Shown piece after piece: positions 47,296-55,892 of a DNA stretch of 64,000 bases. This DNA is from an uncultured Pseudomonadales bacterium (lineage in GTDB: Bacteria > Pseudomonadota > Gammaproteobacteria > Pseudomonadales > Cellvibrionaceae). Position 1 is the stretch's first letter. Each line of letters starts with the position of its first letter. The stretch covers positions 124,001 through 188,000 of the forward strand of contig CANLDL010000001.1 of the NCBI GenBank assembly GCA_947489425.1, written 5' to 3'. A model generated the notes under the pieces. That model was not told the origin of the DNA. It worked only from the letters and a program-made list of their open reading frames with translations, and ran no database searches. A program made the position numbers and the translations under genes.

Positions 47296-48720
47296 ATGTT
47301 GTGTGAAGAGAAAGTACGCATTGATAACTTTCGTAAAGAAAAAGATTTGTTGGGCGAGTTAAATGTCCCTAGCGACGTTTTTTATGGTATTCAAACACAA
47401 AGGGCCTGCAATAACTTTGACTTGTCTGGCGTTCAAATTAATCACTTTCCAGAACTGATCCGTGCATTGTGTTTGGTTAAGCTGGCATGTGCGAAAGCGA
47501 ATAATGAATTGGGCCTGCTTAATGATAGGAAAATGCAAGTCATTGAAGTGGCAGTCAACAAGGTTATTGCTGGTCATCACGATAAGGATTTTGTTGTCGA
47601 TATGATCCAAGGAGGGGCGGGTACATCAACTAATATGAACGCCAACGAAGTCATTGCCAATGTAGGCTTAGAATTAATGGGCGAGCAAAAAGGCAATTAT
47701 GTCTTGTTACACCCTAATAACGATATTAACTGCTCTCAATCTACTAACGATGTCTACCCTACAGCCGTGCGTTTATCTATTTTATTGCAACACAGTGATC
47801 TGGTTTCTAGCTTGTGTTCTCTGCGAGATACTTTATGCCGTAAGGCAGATGAGTTTAGCGAAGTCATTAAAATGGGGCGCACGCAACTGCAAGATGCTGT
47901 GCCAATGACACTAGGGCAGGAGTTCCAGTCCTATGCCTCCACATTAAGTGAAGACATACAACGTATTGCTGACTTATCGGAATTACTAAAAGAAATTAAT
48001 TTGGGCGGTACCGCTATAGGTACAGGTATTAATACGCACGAAGATTACGCACCACTAGTCGTACAGCATTTGTCTAGGCTTAGCGATATTGAATTTACCT
48101 TGGCAACAGATCTAATTGAAGCTAGCTCAGATATGGGTGCTTTTGTATTGTTCTCCAGCATGCTCAAGCGTTTGGCGATTAAGCTATCAAAAATTTCTAA
48201 TGACTTACGTTTGTTGAGTATGGGGCCACGTTGTGGCTTGGCAGAAATTAACCTGCCTGCTCAGCAGCCTGGCAGCTCTATTATGCCAGGGAAGATTAAC
48301 CCGGTAATCCCTGAGGCAATGAATCAGGTTGCTTATCAAGTAATGGGTAATGATCTAGCTATTTCCTTTGCAGCAGAGGCCGGGCAGTTGCAACTTAATG
48401 CGATGGAGCCGCTTATTGCTTATAAATTATTAGAATCTATTCGTCTGCTCACCAAATCCATGAATATGCTAAACACTCGTTGTATTGAAGGTATTACTGC
48501 TAACGAAGAGCATTGTCGAGAGCAAGTGAACAATAGTATAGGCATTATTACGGCTATTTCACCTTATTTGGGTTATGAGGATGCTACGCGTATAGCAAAA
48601 AAAGCATTAGTGACAGGCTCTAGCATATTAGACCTAGTGCTAGAGGAAAATTTAATGGATGAAAAAGAGCTTACCTATCACTTGCAGCCTAAAAATATGG
48701 TGCGTCCCAATTCTCGATAA
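47296..48720 (+). CDS. aspA: aspartate ammonia-lyase
   Basis: A 474-residue fumarase/aspartase superfamily enzyme that splits L-aspartate into fumarate and ammonia. The signature loop GSSIMPGKINP is at 326-336 and GGAGTSTNMNANEV near 107. N-terminal EKDLLGELNVPSDVFYGIQT fits AspA more than fumarase. 41 bases after the racemase gene and with an AGAGGG ribosome site. Confidence 0.93.
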   Translation: MLCEEKVRIDNFRKEKDLLGELNVPSDVFYGIQTQRACNNFDLSGVQINHFPELIRALCLVKLACAKANNELGLLNDRKMQVIEVAVNKVIAGHHDKDFVVDMIQGGAGTSTNMNANEVIANVGLELMGEQKGNYVLLHPNNDINCSQSTNDVYPTAVRLSILLQHSDLVSSLCSLRDTLCRKADEFSEVIKMGRTQLQDAVPMTLGQEFQSYASTLSEDIQRIADLSELLKEINLGGTAIGTGINTHEDYAPLVVQHLSRLSDIEFTLATDLIEASSDMGAFVLFSSMLKRLAIKLSKISNDLRLLSMGPRCGLAEINLPAQQPGSSIMPGKINPVIPEAMNQVAYQVMGNDLAISFAAEAGQLQLNAMEPLIAYKLLESIRLLTKSMNMLNTRCIEGITANEEHCREQVNNSIGIITAISPYLGYEDATRIAKKALVTGSSILDLVLEENLMDEKELTYHLQPKNMVRPNSR

Positions 48721-48839
48721 ATATCTTAATAAAAATAAATAAAAAGCAGCGATTACTACTCGGCTATATCAATTAAAAATTATAAAAATATTTTCTGTTA
48801 CAGAAGAAATCTATTCTAACGATAAAAAGAGGTTTTATT

Positions 48840-50159
48840 ATGAGTCATACATATAGTGCAACTACAGAGAAAAAAGGAATGCCCTTATGGCAAAAAATAT
48901 TGATAGGGATGGTGTTAGGGATTATTACTGGTGCCATTTTAGGCCCTAACGCCGAGTATATTAAACCGATAGGTACATTATTTATTAATGCTATTAAAAT
49001 GTTAATTGTACCTCTAGTATTTTGCTCGCTAGTCGTAGGGGTAACATCTATTCAAGATACGCGAAAAATGGGGCGTATTGGCCTAAAGTCTGTTGTTATT
49101 TACTTATTAACAACTGCGGCAGCAATTACTATTGGGTTGCTTCTTGCAACGATATTTACACCGGGCGCTGGTTTAAATATGAGTGTTGAGGGAACAGTTG
49201 GCTTAGGGAAAGAAGCGCCACCTATTGTACAAACACTTTTAAATATTATTCCTAAAAACCCTATAAACGCGCTTGCCTCTGGCAATATTTTACAGATTAT
49301 TTTCTTCGCTTTAGGCCTAGGCATCTCGCTAGCGCTAATTGGCGAAAAAGCTAAGCCCGCTGTTGCTGTATTTGAAAGCCTAGCAGAGGCTATGTACCAA
49401 CTAACTGTATTAGTGATGAAGTTTGCCCCCTATGGTGTTTTTGCTTTAATCGCTTGGGTTGCAGGTAAGTATGGTTTAGATATCTTGCTGCCGCTACTAA
49501 CACTTATTCTACTCGTTTATGTGGGTTGTATTCTCCATGTGTTAGTAGTGTACTCTGGCATTATTAGTTTTGTTGGTCGCTTAAATCCAGTACGTTATTT
49601 ACGTGGGCTTGTTAATCCCGCAGCTATTGCTTTTACCACAACGAGTAGCTCGGGCACCTTACCCGCAACCATCAAAGCCTCTCGCGAAGAGTTAGGCGTT
49701 TCTAAAAGTATCTCGAGTTTTGTGTTGCCATTGGGCGCTACGATTAATATGGATGGCACTGCGCTATACCAAGGTGTGTGCGCATTATTTGTTGCACAGG
49801 CCTTTGGTATCGATTTAAGTATGGCTGACTACCTATTAATTATTATGACATCAACTCTCGCATCTATTGGTACAGCGGGCGTGCCGGGTGCAGGTTTAAT
49901 TATGCTATCGCTAGTCTTAACGACTGTTGGTTTACCGCTCGAAGGTTTGGCTATTGTAGCCGGTATCGACCGTATTCTCGATATGGCACGTACCAGTGTT
50001 AATGTCTGTGGTGACTTAATGGTATCCGTAATTATTAGTAAAACCGAAGGTGAGCTAGATACCAGTGTCTATGCTGGTAATGTAAATAATAGCGGTGCCA
50101 GTGTTGATGGCATAAAACTTAGCGATACAGATTTAGGGGAGTATCAATACGATCGATAA
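48840..50159 (+). CDS. dicarboxylate/amino acid:cation symporter
   Basis: A 439-residue DAACS transporter of the GltP/DctA type with eight membrane helices plus re-entrant loops. Key motifs: serine-rich TTSSSGTLPAT, and NMDGTALYQGV. Probably imports aspartate, possibly both enantiomers, or C4-dicarboxylates. It follows aspA after 119 bases with a good AGAGG site and completes the operon. A hairpin terminator follows. Confidence 0.92.
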   Translation: MSHTYSATTEKKGMPLWQKILIGMVLGIITGAILGPNAEYIKPIGTLFINAIKMLIVPLVFCSLVVGVTSIQDTRKMGRIGLKSVVIYLLTTAAAITIGLLLATIFTPGAGLNMSVEGTVGLGKEAPPIVQTLLNIIPKNPINALASGNILQIIFFALGLGISLALIGEKAKPAVAVFESLAEAMYQLTVLVMKFAPYGVFALIAWVAGKYGLDILLPLLTLILLVYVGCILHVLVVYSGIISFVGRLNPVRYLRGLVNPAAIAFTTTSSSGTLPATIKASREELGVSKSISSFVLPLGATINMDGTALYQGVCALFVAQAFGIDLSMADYLLIIMTSTLASIGTAGVPGAGLIMLSLVLTTVGLPLEGLAIVAGIDRILDMARTSVNVCGDLMVSVIISKTEGELDTSVYAGNVNNSGASVDGIKLSDTDLGEYQYDR

Positions 50160-50180
50160 ACCTCTGATTGCTTTTTAATC

Positions 50181-50222
50181 TTAGAAGCCCATACATTCTC
50201 AGTATTTTTTATGGGCTTCTAA
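50181..50222 (+). terminator. hairpin after symporter gene
   Basis: Perfect 13-bp stem TTAGAAGCCCATA / TATGGGCTTCTAA with a 16-base loop. Lacks a T tract after the stem, but the loop itself is T-rich. Confidence 0.6.
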
Positions 50223-50374
50223 CTGTCTAGAATATTTTATATGCAATCTAATACCTTTCATACAAAATTGTATTTCTAAAGAGCAAGATTTATTCACGGC
50301 ATTGTTGTACATTTTCCTATGGATAATATGAAGAATAATAAATATAAATCAGTAAATATAAACGGAAAAATATC

Positions 50375-51139
50375 ATGTTTAATTTCTTTTCTTTTATTAG
50401 CAAAAATCAACCTTTTTTAATTATTGTAGCTTCGTTGATTTTGACTCTGTCCATTCGTGTTGAATCGCAAGTTATTTACTTAACCACGGAGCATTACCCA
50501 CCTTATAATATCGACTTAAGTTTAAATAGAGAAAACAGAACTCAAGAAATTGGTGGTGCTTCTACGGAGATAGTTAAGGAATTGATGCAGCGTTCTAAGT
50601 ATTCCTACAGTTTGAAACTATTGCCTTGGAAGCGTGCTTACCAATCTGCTCAGAACGAAGTATACACAGGCGTGTTCTCTACCACTCGCACCCCTGCGAG
50701 AGAAGAACTTTTTAAATGGGTTGGTCCAATAGCTGATAATAACTATATTTTATTTACCTCTAAAGATAGAGATATTTCTATCTCCAGCATAGAAGAGGCA
50801 AAGAATTATAAGGTAGGGGCTTATGGCGGCTCTGTTGCGGTAAGCATTATGGCAGATGTTGGAATCACTACAGAGTTAGTCCCTAAGGACTATTTAAACA
50901 TTTTAAAATTAGAGCGAGAGCGTATTGATTTATGGATATCGGGTAGTTTATACGGCCCATATTTAGCCAAGCAAAATGGTGTTAGCCAATTAAAAGAAGT
51001 CTTTACCGTTCGTAAAACTCAGATGTATATTGCGTTTAATAAAGAAACACCTGATAGTATTATCCAAGACTTAAATACTATTTTGGAGTCGATGCGTAAA
51101 GAAGGCTTTATGGAAGGAGTGTACAGCCGCTATCAGTGA
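50375..51139 (+). CDS. periplasmic family-3 solute-binding protein
   Basis: A 254-residue protein with an N-terminal hydrophobic signal (LIIVASLILTLSIRVESQ) and the SBP_bac_3 domain (YPPYNI, WKRAYQSA, YTGVFSTTRT, VGAYGGSV). Many stand-alone members lack ABC permeases and may act in sensing; none is near here. Ligand cannot be read from sequence, though amino acids are common. Confidence 0.85.
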   Translation: MFNFFSFISKNQPFLIIVASLILTLSIRVESQVIYLTTEHYPPYNIDLSLNRENRTQEIGGASTEIVKELMQRSKYSYSLKLLPWKRAYQSAQNEVYTGVFSTTRTPAREELFKWVGPIADNNYILFTSKDRDISISSIEEAKNYKVGAYGGSVAVSIMADVGITTELVPKDYLNILKLERERIDLWISGSLYGPYLAKQNGVSQLKEVFTVRKTQMYIAFNKETPDSIIQDLNTILESMRKEGFMEGVYSRYQ

Positions 51140-51159
51140 GGGATAAAAATAGTTAGTAA

Positions 51160-51498
51160 TTATTTATTTTGACGCTCGCTTCCCCATTTACTCATTTTTG
51201 CCAGTATTGGGTAGAGTGCTTTTGCGTCGTCGGTAAGGGTATATTCTACCCGTGCAGGGACTTCTGCGAATACTTCGCGATGCACTAATTGATCATTCTC
51301 TAGCTCTCTAAGGGAGCGGGTCAGCATTCTATCCGAGGCCTGTGGAATAAGCCGTTGTAGCTCTGAATATCGCTTGGCCCCAGTCTCTAGATGAAACAGT
51401 AGTATCGGTTTCCACTTGCCACCAATAAGTCCTACAGCCATTTCAACTGGGCATTGTTCAATATTTGATTTGAAATTGGTTTCTGATTTTTTTGTCAT
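51160..51498 (-). CDS. HxlR-family transcriptional regulator
   Basis: A 112-residue winged-helix regulator with the HxlR pattern: N-terminal CPVEMAVGLIGGKWKPILLFHL and LIPQASDRMLTRSLRELENDQL. The sensing Cys is the single N-terminal Cys at residue 16. Divergent from two SnoaL-like genes, with a perfect palindrome 13 bases before its start, so it probably represses itself and the divergent genes in response to reactive electrophiles or oxidants. Confidence 0.92.
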   Translation of the reverse strand: MTKKSETNFKSNIEQCPVEMAVGLIGGKWKPILLFHLETGAKRYSELQRLIPQASDRMLTRSLRELENDQLVHREVFAEVPARVEYTLTDDAKALYPILAKMSKWGSERQNK

Positions 51499-51510
51499 AA
51501 TCCTCTACAC

Positions 51511-51532
51511 CTACTTACATTCATGTAAGTAG
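51511..51532. promoter_or_regulatory. palindromic HxlR operator
   Basis: CTACTTACAT and ATGTAAGTAG separated by TC, a perfect 22-base palindrome. Nearby half-sites (TACATG, CATGT) follow at 51535-51570. Location in the divergent promoter region fits an HxlR binding site. Confidence 0.75.
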
Positions 51533-51661
51533 CGTACATGTCTGCATGTGGAATGTTATTTCATGTATCGCTATTGTAGCCCGATTACAATAATCCGAAT
51601 ATAACAATATCGATTGTTTTATGAGATATAGGTTAAAAAATCAACTAAGGGCCAATTATAA

Positions 51662-52087
51662 ATGCAGAATTCCACAGAGTTAGCAAAAGTACGCAATAAC
51701 CTTGAGACTTGGCTGAAAGCCTTTAATACAAGGGATATCGAAACACTATTTACACTTTATGATTCTGAAAGTATTTACGCTAATGCTGCCGCACCGTTGA
51801 TGCGCGGCATTGATCAGATAAAACCGTGGTATGAGGAGACCTTTAAAGTCATTGCAGGAATGCTTCATTATAAAGAAGAAGCGGCCTTTATCGAAGGCGG
51901 TATGGCTGTATTACTGGGAGTTTATTACTTCGCACCGCCAAAAGGAGTAACACCACCTGAAGATACGCATTTAACCGGTCGCGTCTCACTCATATATCGC
52001 CGTAACAATGCAGGTCAGTGGAAGTTACTATTCGATATGGACAACACACCACCCGATGTAACGCCGAGCCTATTTGACTTAGCATAA
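51662..52087 (+). CDS. SnoaL/DUF4440-like protein
   Basis: A 141-residue NTF2-fold protein (TWLKAFNTRDIETLFTLYDSESIYANAAAPLMRGIDQI). Such proteins can be small cyclases, isomerases or ligand-binding proteins. It is the first of two adjacent SnoaL-like genes divergent from the HxlR regulator. The substrate is unknown. Confidence 0.82.
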   Translation: MQNSTELAKVRNNLETWLKAFNTRDIETLFTLYDSESIYANAAAPLMRGIDQIKPWYEETFKVIAGMLHYKEEAAFIEGGMAVLLGVYYFAPPKGVTPPEDTHLTGRVSLIYRRNNAGQWKLLFDMDNTPPDVTPSLFDLA

Positions 52088-52113
52088 CTACCATCTTTCT
52101 ATTAGGATAAATC

Positions 52114-52512
52114 ATGCCAAAAATACGAAAAATAGCCGAGCGCCCACATCAAATAGTAGAGCGCGTAGCAGAATTTATAAAAGAAGGGGACTTGGAAGGC
52201 GTTGTTTCAATGTTTCACCCAAACTGCAAAATTGCCATGGACCCAATCCAAGCCCCAATGGAGGGGCATGATGCAGTGCGTATAATATTTACCGATTTTG
52301 TGGATAATCGGGTCAATTTAAAGGGTGCAGTGTCAGGGGAAATGATCAACGGCGATACTGCTATATTACAAGGCGATTGGAGAATTGAAGATTCCAACGG
52401 TGAATTGCTGGGTGGTGGAGTCTCTACTGAAGTGGCTAAGCAGTTAGATCATGGTGGTTGGGTATACTTTATTGATTGCCTTATTAAAGTACCCAAGCCC
52501 GTGCGTGATTAA
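52114..52512 (+). CDS. second SnoaL-like protein
   Basis: A 132-residue NTF2-fold protein (FIKEGDLEGVVSMFHPNCKIAMDP then PMEGHDAVRIIFTDF). 26 bases after the first SnoaL-like gene and only distantly similar to it, so an old paralogue or separate member. Likely co-regulated by HxlR. Function unknown. Confidence 0.82.
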   Translation: MPKIRKIAERPHQIVERVAEFIKEGDLEGVVSMFHPNCKIAMDPIQAPMEGHDAVRIIFTDFVDNRVNLKGAVSGEMINGDTAILQGDWRIEDSNGELLGGGVSTEVAKQLDHGGWVYFIDCLIKVPKPVRD

Positions 52513-52572
52513 TGTCTCTATGTTATCAAATTACGATAATTGATAGTTAAGGTATGGCCTATATGAGTAGTA

Positions 52573-52635
52573 TAAATTTAAACCTAATAGGGGACGTTTA
52601 CTTTTATGGAGTATTATAAATAGGTTTTAAATTTA
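52573..52635. repeat. inverted repeat in SnoaL-oxidoreductase gap
   Basis: TAAATTTAAACCTA (52573-52586) pairs with TAGGTTTTAAATTTA (52621-52635) with one extra base, loop 34 bases. It lies between convergent genes, so it may act as a terminator or be a repeat remnant. Confidence 0.4.
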
Positions 52636-52770
52636 GTCGATAGAAATACATTTAAGCCGCTTCTTGAATTTGGGTATATTTATGTGACAAAAGTGTTGAG
52701 GTGGATTCGAACTTTTAAGCTGACCCAGTTCCCCTAACTAGTTAAGTGTATTTATCAACAAAATATATCG

Positions 52771-54786
52771 TTAAATATCAATAACAACCTCTGAACTACC
52801 CTTAGCAGGCTTCGCACAGCAGATAAGTATTTCTCTGTCTTGGGTTTCAAAATTAGTTTCTTGGTTGTAACTTATTTCACCAGATATTAATTTACAAGCA
52901 CAGGCACCACAGTTACCAGAGCGGCAGCCATAAGCTGGGGTTAGCCCTTTTTTCTCTGCAAATTCGAGTAGGCTACCTTCCTCTGGTGCCCATTCGCCGG
53001 ATATATTTGACTCAGAAAATACTATTGTTGCTGAATCAGCAATCGGTATGACTGGTTTAGCGCTTTCCTCAATAGAACCTTGGCCAAAAAACTCATAAAA
53101 AATATTTTTTTTGGCCACGCCTGTGTCCACTAAGCCTGTGTAGACTGTTTGCATAAATCCTTCAGGGCCACAAAGATAAAAATCGTATTGATCAAAAGGT
53201 AAAACTGTTTTTAATAAATCAATAGATATACGACCTTCGGAATTATGTGTATGGTCAAGTTTATCGCTGGTAAGTGGTTGAGAAAAGGTGGTATGAATCT
53301 TTAGCCAATCGTATTGAGCAGCTAAGTTATTCAGTTGTTTAACAAAGGCTTGCGACTCACTATTTTGGGTTCCATGTATAAACCAAACTGGTCTTGGGCT
53401 TGCCCCTTGTTTAATATCATTAATAAGCCCACTGAGCATAGCAACCATGGGGGTAATGCCAACGCCACCGGAAATTAATACAACAGCGTGATTGTTATTT
53501 TGCAGGGTAAATTGTCCACTAGGATTCCCCGCCTTGATCACATCGCCAATCTTTAACTGATCATGTAAATACTTAGAGGCTAGGCCTTGTGCTTCGCGTT
53601 TGACGGAAATACGGTAGCTGTCATCCTGCGGCGCACGAGATAAAGTATAAGATCTCAACACTGTTTGTTTTTTGCCAGAGATGTTTAATTGAACAGGTAA
53701 AAATTGCCCTGGCAAATAATCCTGAGTTAATGTTTTTTCAGTAGGGGAAAAATAAAAAGAGGTAATAGTATCACTCTCTTTTTGTTTGTTAGTCAGTGTA
53801 AAAGATTGATAGCCACTGGTCTCCTTGGGGGTTAAATCAGCCCATTTTCCGGTGTAGCTAAGTACAGGTGATAGCTCAATTAATTCCCCTGTCATTGGCA
53901 TAAAGTGTGGAATGCTTACTATCTTGCTAATGTCTATTTTAATAAGGCGTTCGGCACCATCAAATTGTTCAATCGCAGGATCTTCCCATAAAACACTGGC
54001 ATGGCCAGAAATAAAAATAGCATTGCCTGTTGAGTAATCTGGGAAAAAAAGGCCTACCCGATTATCTGACTGAATATTGCCTAAGGTATTAAAAAATTTA
54101 TTACCGCTAAAGTCGGGAAAATATAGCGAGTCTCCCTCTACTTTAACAAAATCTGGTTTGCCGCCTCGATGAGATACATCGATACCGCTGCGAGGATCTT
54201 GGTCGAAGCTTTTTGTGCGAGAGCTGATAAAAAAAGTATCTGCTTGCTCAATGAAATCCTTTGAGAGCGGGTCGATATGTTGGGTTATATCTATCATGCT
54301 TAAATCTTGTGGGGATAGATGATTAGCTTGCCATACTAACTCACGAGTTTGAATGTATTGCGGGCAGTTGCCAAAGCTTTGTTCAACCTGAATAGAAAAA
54401 CTATCTTCATTAATATTGCTGATGTTCCCATTCATACGGTTGCGACGCCGAGTAGGTAGCTCAATGCCCAGTAAACCAACTTTTTGTCCCTGCTTAAAAT
54501 CTAGCTCCAAAAATTGAGTGAGTGGTGGCAAACTATTTATGGTTAACTGTGTAGCAGAGTGTGACGAAATAAAACCTTGCTCACCAAAAATAGGCATTGC
54601 CCAGGGGTAACCCTCTTGATCAACAAGCCCTAAAATAACAAAAGGTAGCTGCATAAAAAAATCGCGATGCTGCCGTGGCATGGCATCGCGAATAAATCCC
54701 TGGCTATAGTGGGCAACCATGTCTGCAACGCCCACGCGCTCCTGAATAGCGATTTCTTCGGTATGGAACTGTGATGATTGAGTCAT
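52771..54786 (-). CDS. three-domain oxidoreductase: split-barrel, FAD/NAD reductase, [2Fe-2S] ferredoxin
   Basis: A 671-residue fusion. Residues about 15-325 are a PNPOx-like split barrel (FVILGLVDQEGYPWAMPIFGEQGF), about 330-570 a ferredoxin reductase with FAD motif RSYTLSR and NAD motif GGVGITP (439-445), and about 585-671 a plant-type [2Fe-2S] domain with Cys621, 626, 629 and 656/657 (GCRSGNCGAC, then ILICC). Electrons could pass from NAD(P)H through FAD and the iron-sulfur centre to a flavin substrate bound by the split barrel. Thirty bases from a glutathione S-transferase gene, so a detoxification role is likely. Confidence 0.9.
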   Translation of the reverse strand: MTQSSQFHTEEIAIQERVGVADMVAHYSQGFIRDAMPRQHRDFFMQLPFVILGLVDQEGYPWAMPIFGEQGFISSHSATQLTINSLPPLTQFLELDFKQGQKVGLLGIELPTRRRNRMNGNISNINEDSFSIQVEQSFGNCPQYIQTRELVWQANHLSPQDLSMIDITQHIDPLSKDFIEQADTFFISSRTKSFDQDPRSGIDVSHRGGKPDFVKVEGDSLYFPDFSGNKFFNTLGNIQSDNRVGLFFPDYSTGNAIFISGHASVLWEDPAIEQFDGAERLIKIDISKIVSIPHFMPMTGELIELSPVLSYTGKWADLTPKETSGYQSFTLTNKQKESDTITSFYFSPTEKTLTQDYLPGQFLPVQLNISGKKQTVLRSYTLSRAPQDDSYRISVKREAQGLASKYLHDQLKIGDVIKAGNPSGQFTLQNNNHAVVLISGGVGITPMVAMLSGLINDIKQGASPRPVWFIHGTQNSESQAFVKQLNNLAAQYDWLKIHTTFSQPLTSDKLDHTHNSEGRISIDLLKTVLPFDQYDFYLCGPEGFMQTVYTGLVDTGVAKKNIFYEFFGQGSIEESAKPVIPIADSATIVFSESNISGEWAPEEGSLLEFAEKKGLTPAYGCRSGNCGACACKLISGEISYNQETNFETQDREILICCAKPAKGSSEVVIDI

Positions 54787-54815
54787 GGTTATTCTCTTTA
54801 AGTAGCTAATTAGAT

Positions 54816-55460
54816 TTATGCGTTAGGTAATGGTGAGCGAGCCATACCAACAAAGCGTGGGTGTGCTTCAATACGTGCTAACCAAGCGCGTATTGCTGGG
54901 TAGGGCTCTAAGCTTATACCGCCTTCTGGAACATGTGATATATAGCTATAACCGGCAACATCGGCTAGTGTGATTTTTTCGCCAGCCAAGTAGTCGCGGC
55001 TTTTTAATAGAGGTTCTAATACAGAGAATAGTGACTCGGTTTTTTGTTTTGCTACATCGTAATCGAGGCCAGCCCCAAATACTTTAACCAGGCGTACTGC
55101 ACAGGGGCCGTAGGCAATTTCTCCTGCGGCGACAGATAACCAACGTTGTACCTCAGCTGCTTGAACAGGCTCTTGTGGTAGCCACTCATAGCCGTCGTTA
55201 TATTTTTTTTCTAAATAAATAATAATTGCATTAGAGTCTGATAATGTGACTCCATTATCATCAATAGCTGGCACTTGGCCAAGGGGGCTAATCTTTAAAT
55301 AATTGGGTTCTTTGTGAGCACCGTTTACCATATCCAAATCGATAGTCTCATAGGGAATATCTAATAGAGATAGCATCAGCTCAACGCGATGGCAGTGACC
55401 GGAAATAGGATTGCGATACAGTTTTACGGGTACATTGGAAGCAGGGAATTTAGCGTTCAT
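54816..55460 (-). CDS. glutathione S-transferase
   Basis: A 214-residue GST: thioredoxin-like N-terminal domain (YRNPISGHCHRVELMLSLLDIPYE), Gln-Val-Pro (LGQVPAIDD), Asp-Ser (LSDSNAI), helical C-terminal domain. Upstream of the oxidoreductase on the same strand with 29 bases between, so they form an operon for conjugation and reduction of electrophiles. Confidence 0.92.
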   Translation of the reverse strand: MNAKFPASNVPVKLYRNPISGHCHRVELMLSLLDIPYETIDLDMVNGAHKEPNYLKISPLGQVPAIDDNGVTLSDSNAIIIYLEKKYNDGYEWLPQEPVQAAEVQRWLSVAAGEIAYGPCAVRLVKVFGAGLDYDVAKQKTESLFSVLEPLLKSRDYLAGEKITLADVAGYSYISHVPEGGISLEPYPAIRAWLARIEAHPRFVGMARSPLPNA

Positions 55461-55505
55461 AGTTTTTCACTCATGGTTAATAATTAGTAAAAATAAATTA
55501 GTATA

Positions 55506-55625
55506 TTACAAGCCTAAGTTTGTAAGGCTTGAGTGATCATCTGGGCGGAGACCTAAAGCCCAGCGAAATTTTCGGTCTTTCTCATCAATAGTATGCTCAT
55601 TGATACTGGCAATACGGCGACGCAT
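55506..55625 (-). CDS. possible 39-residue protein
   Basis: A short frame with protein-like composition: MRRRIASINEHTIDEKDRK followed by FRWALGLRPDDHSSLTNLGL. Codon use fits the neighbours and the sequence does not read as random, but the ribosome site is weak (AAAGAAAA). It could be an intact small protein or the surviving C-terminus of a lost gene; no start upstream stays open. Not recognised. Confidence 0.4.
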   Translation of the reverse strand: MRRRIASINEHTIDEKDRKFRWALGLRPDDHSSLTNLGL

Positions 55626-55825
55626 TTCGAGTTTTCTTTATTAATACTTCTCTCAGCTGTTTTTAATAGACTTACTATAACGAACTCCTTATCAATAATA
55701 ATTGCTTAATATTAGAATTAATTATTGTGAAAAATGAAATAATAGGCCCACATATAACTATAACTATAGGTATAGGATGCTTTGATTGATAAAATGCGCA
55801 TATCTATTTGGTGGTAGTGGATAGA

Positions 55826-55857
55826 TAAGCTATAGCACTCTAGAGTGCTATAGCTTA
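55826..55857. repeat. perfect 32-bp palindrome
   Basis: The half-site TAAGCTATAGCACTCT is followed directly by its reverse complement, centred between 55841 and 55842. It lies 36 bases after the stop of the hydrolase gene (minus strand). No T tract on either side, so it is either an unusual terminator or a protein-binding site. Confidence 0.7.
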
Positions 55858-55892
55858 GATAGTTCTTAACTCTCACCCTAACAGTGACATTA

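Larger units (their letters stand above)
55461..55892. other. 432-base gap with a small ORF and a perfect palindrome
   Basis: Between the hydrolase and GST genes, both minus strand. It holds a 39-codon frame (55506-55625) and a 32-base palindrome (55826-55857). Nothing else is supported; longer open frames here overlap the hydrolase gene and look spurious. Confidence 0.6.

Noticed and set aside
52688-52712. tRNA-like T arm (GGATTCGAAC) in the gap before the oxidoreductase gene
   Set aside because: No acceptor, D or anticodon arm can be formed around it.
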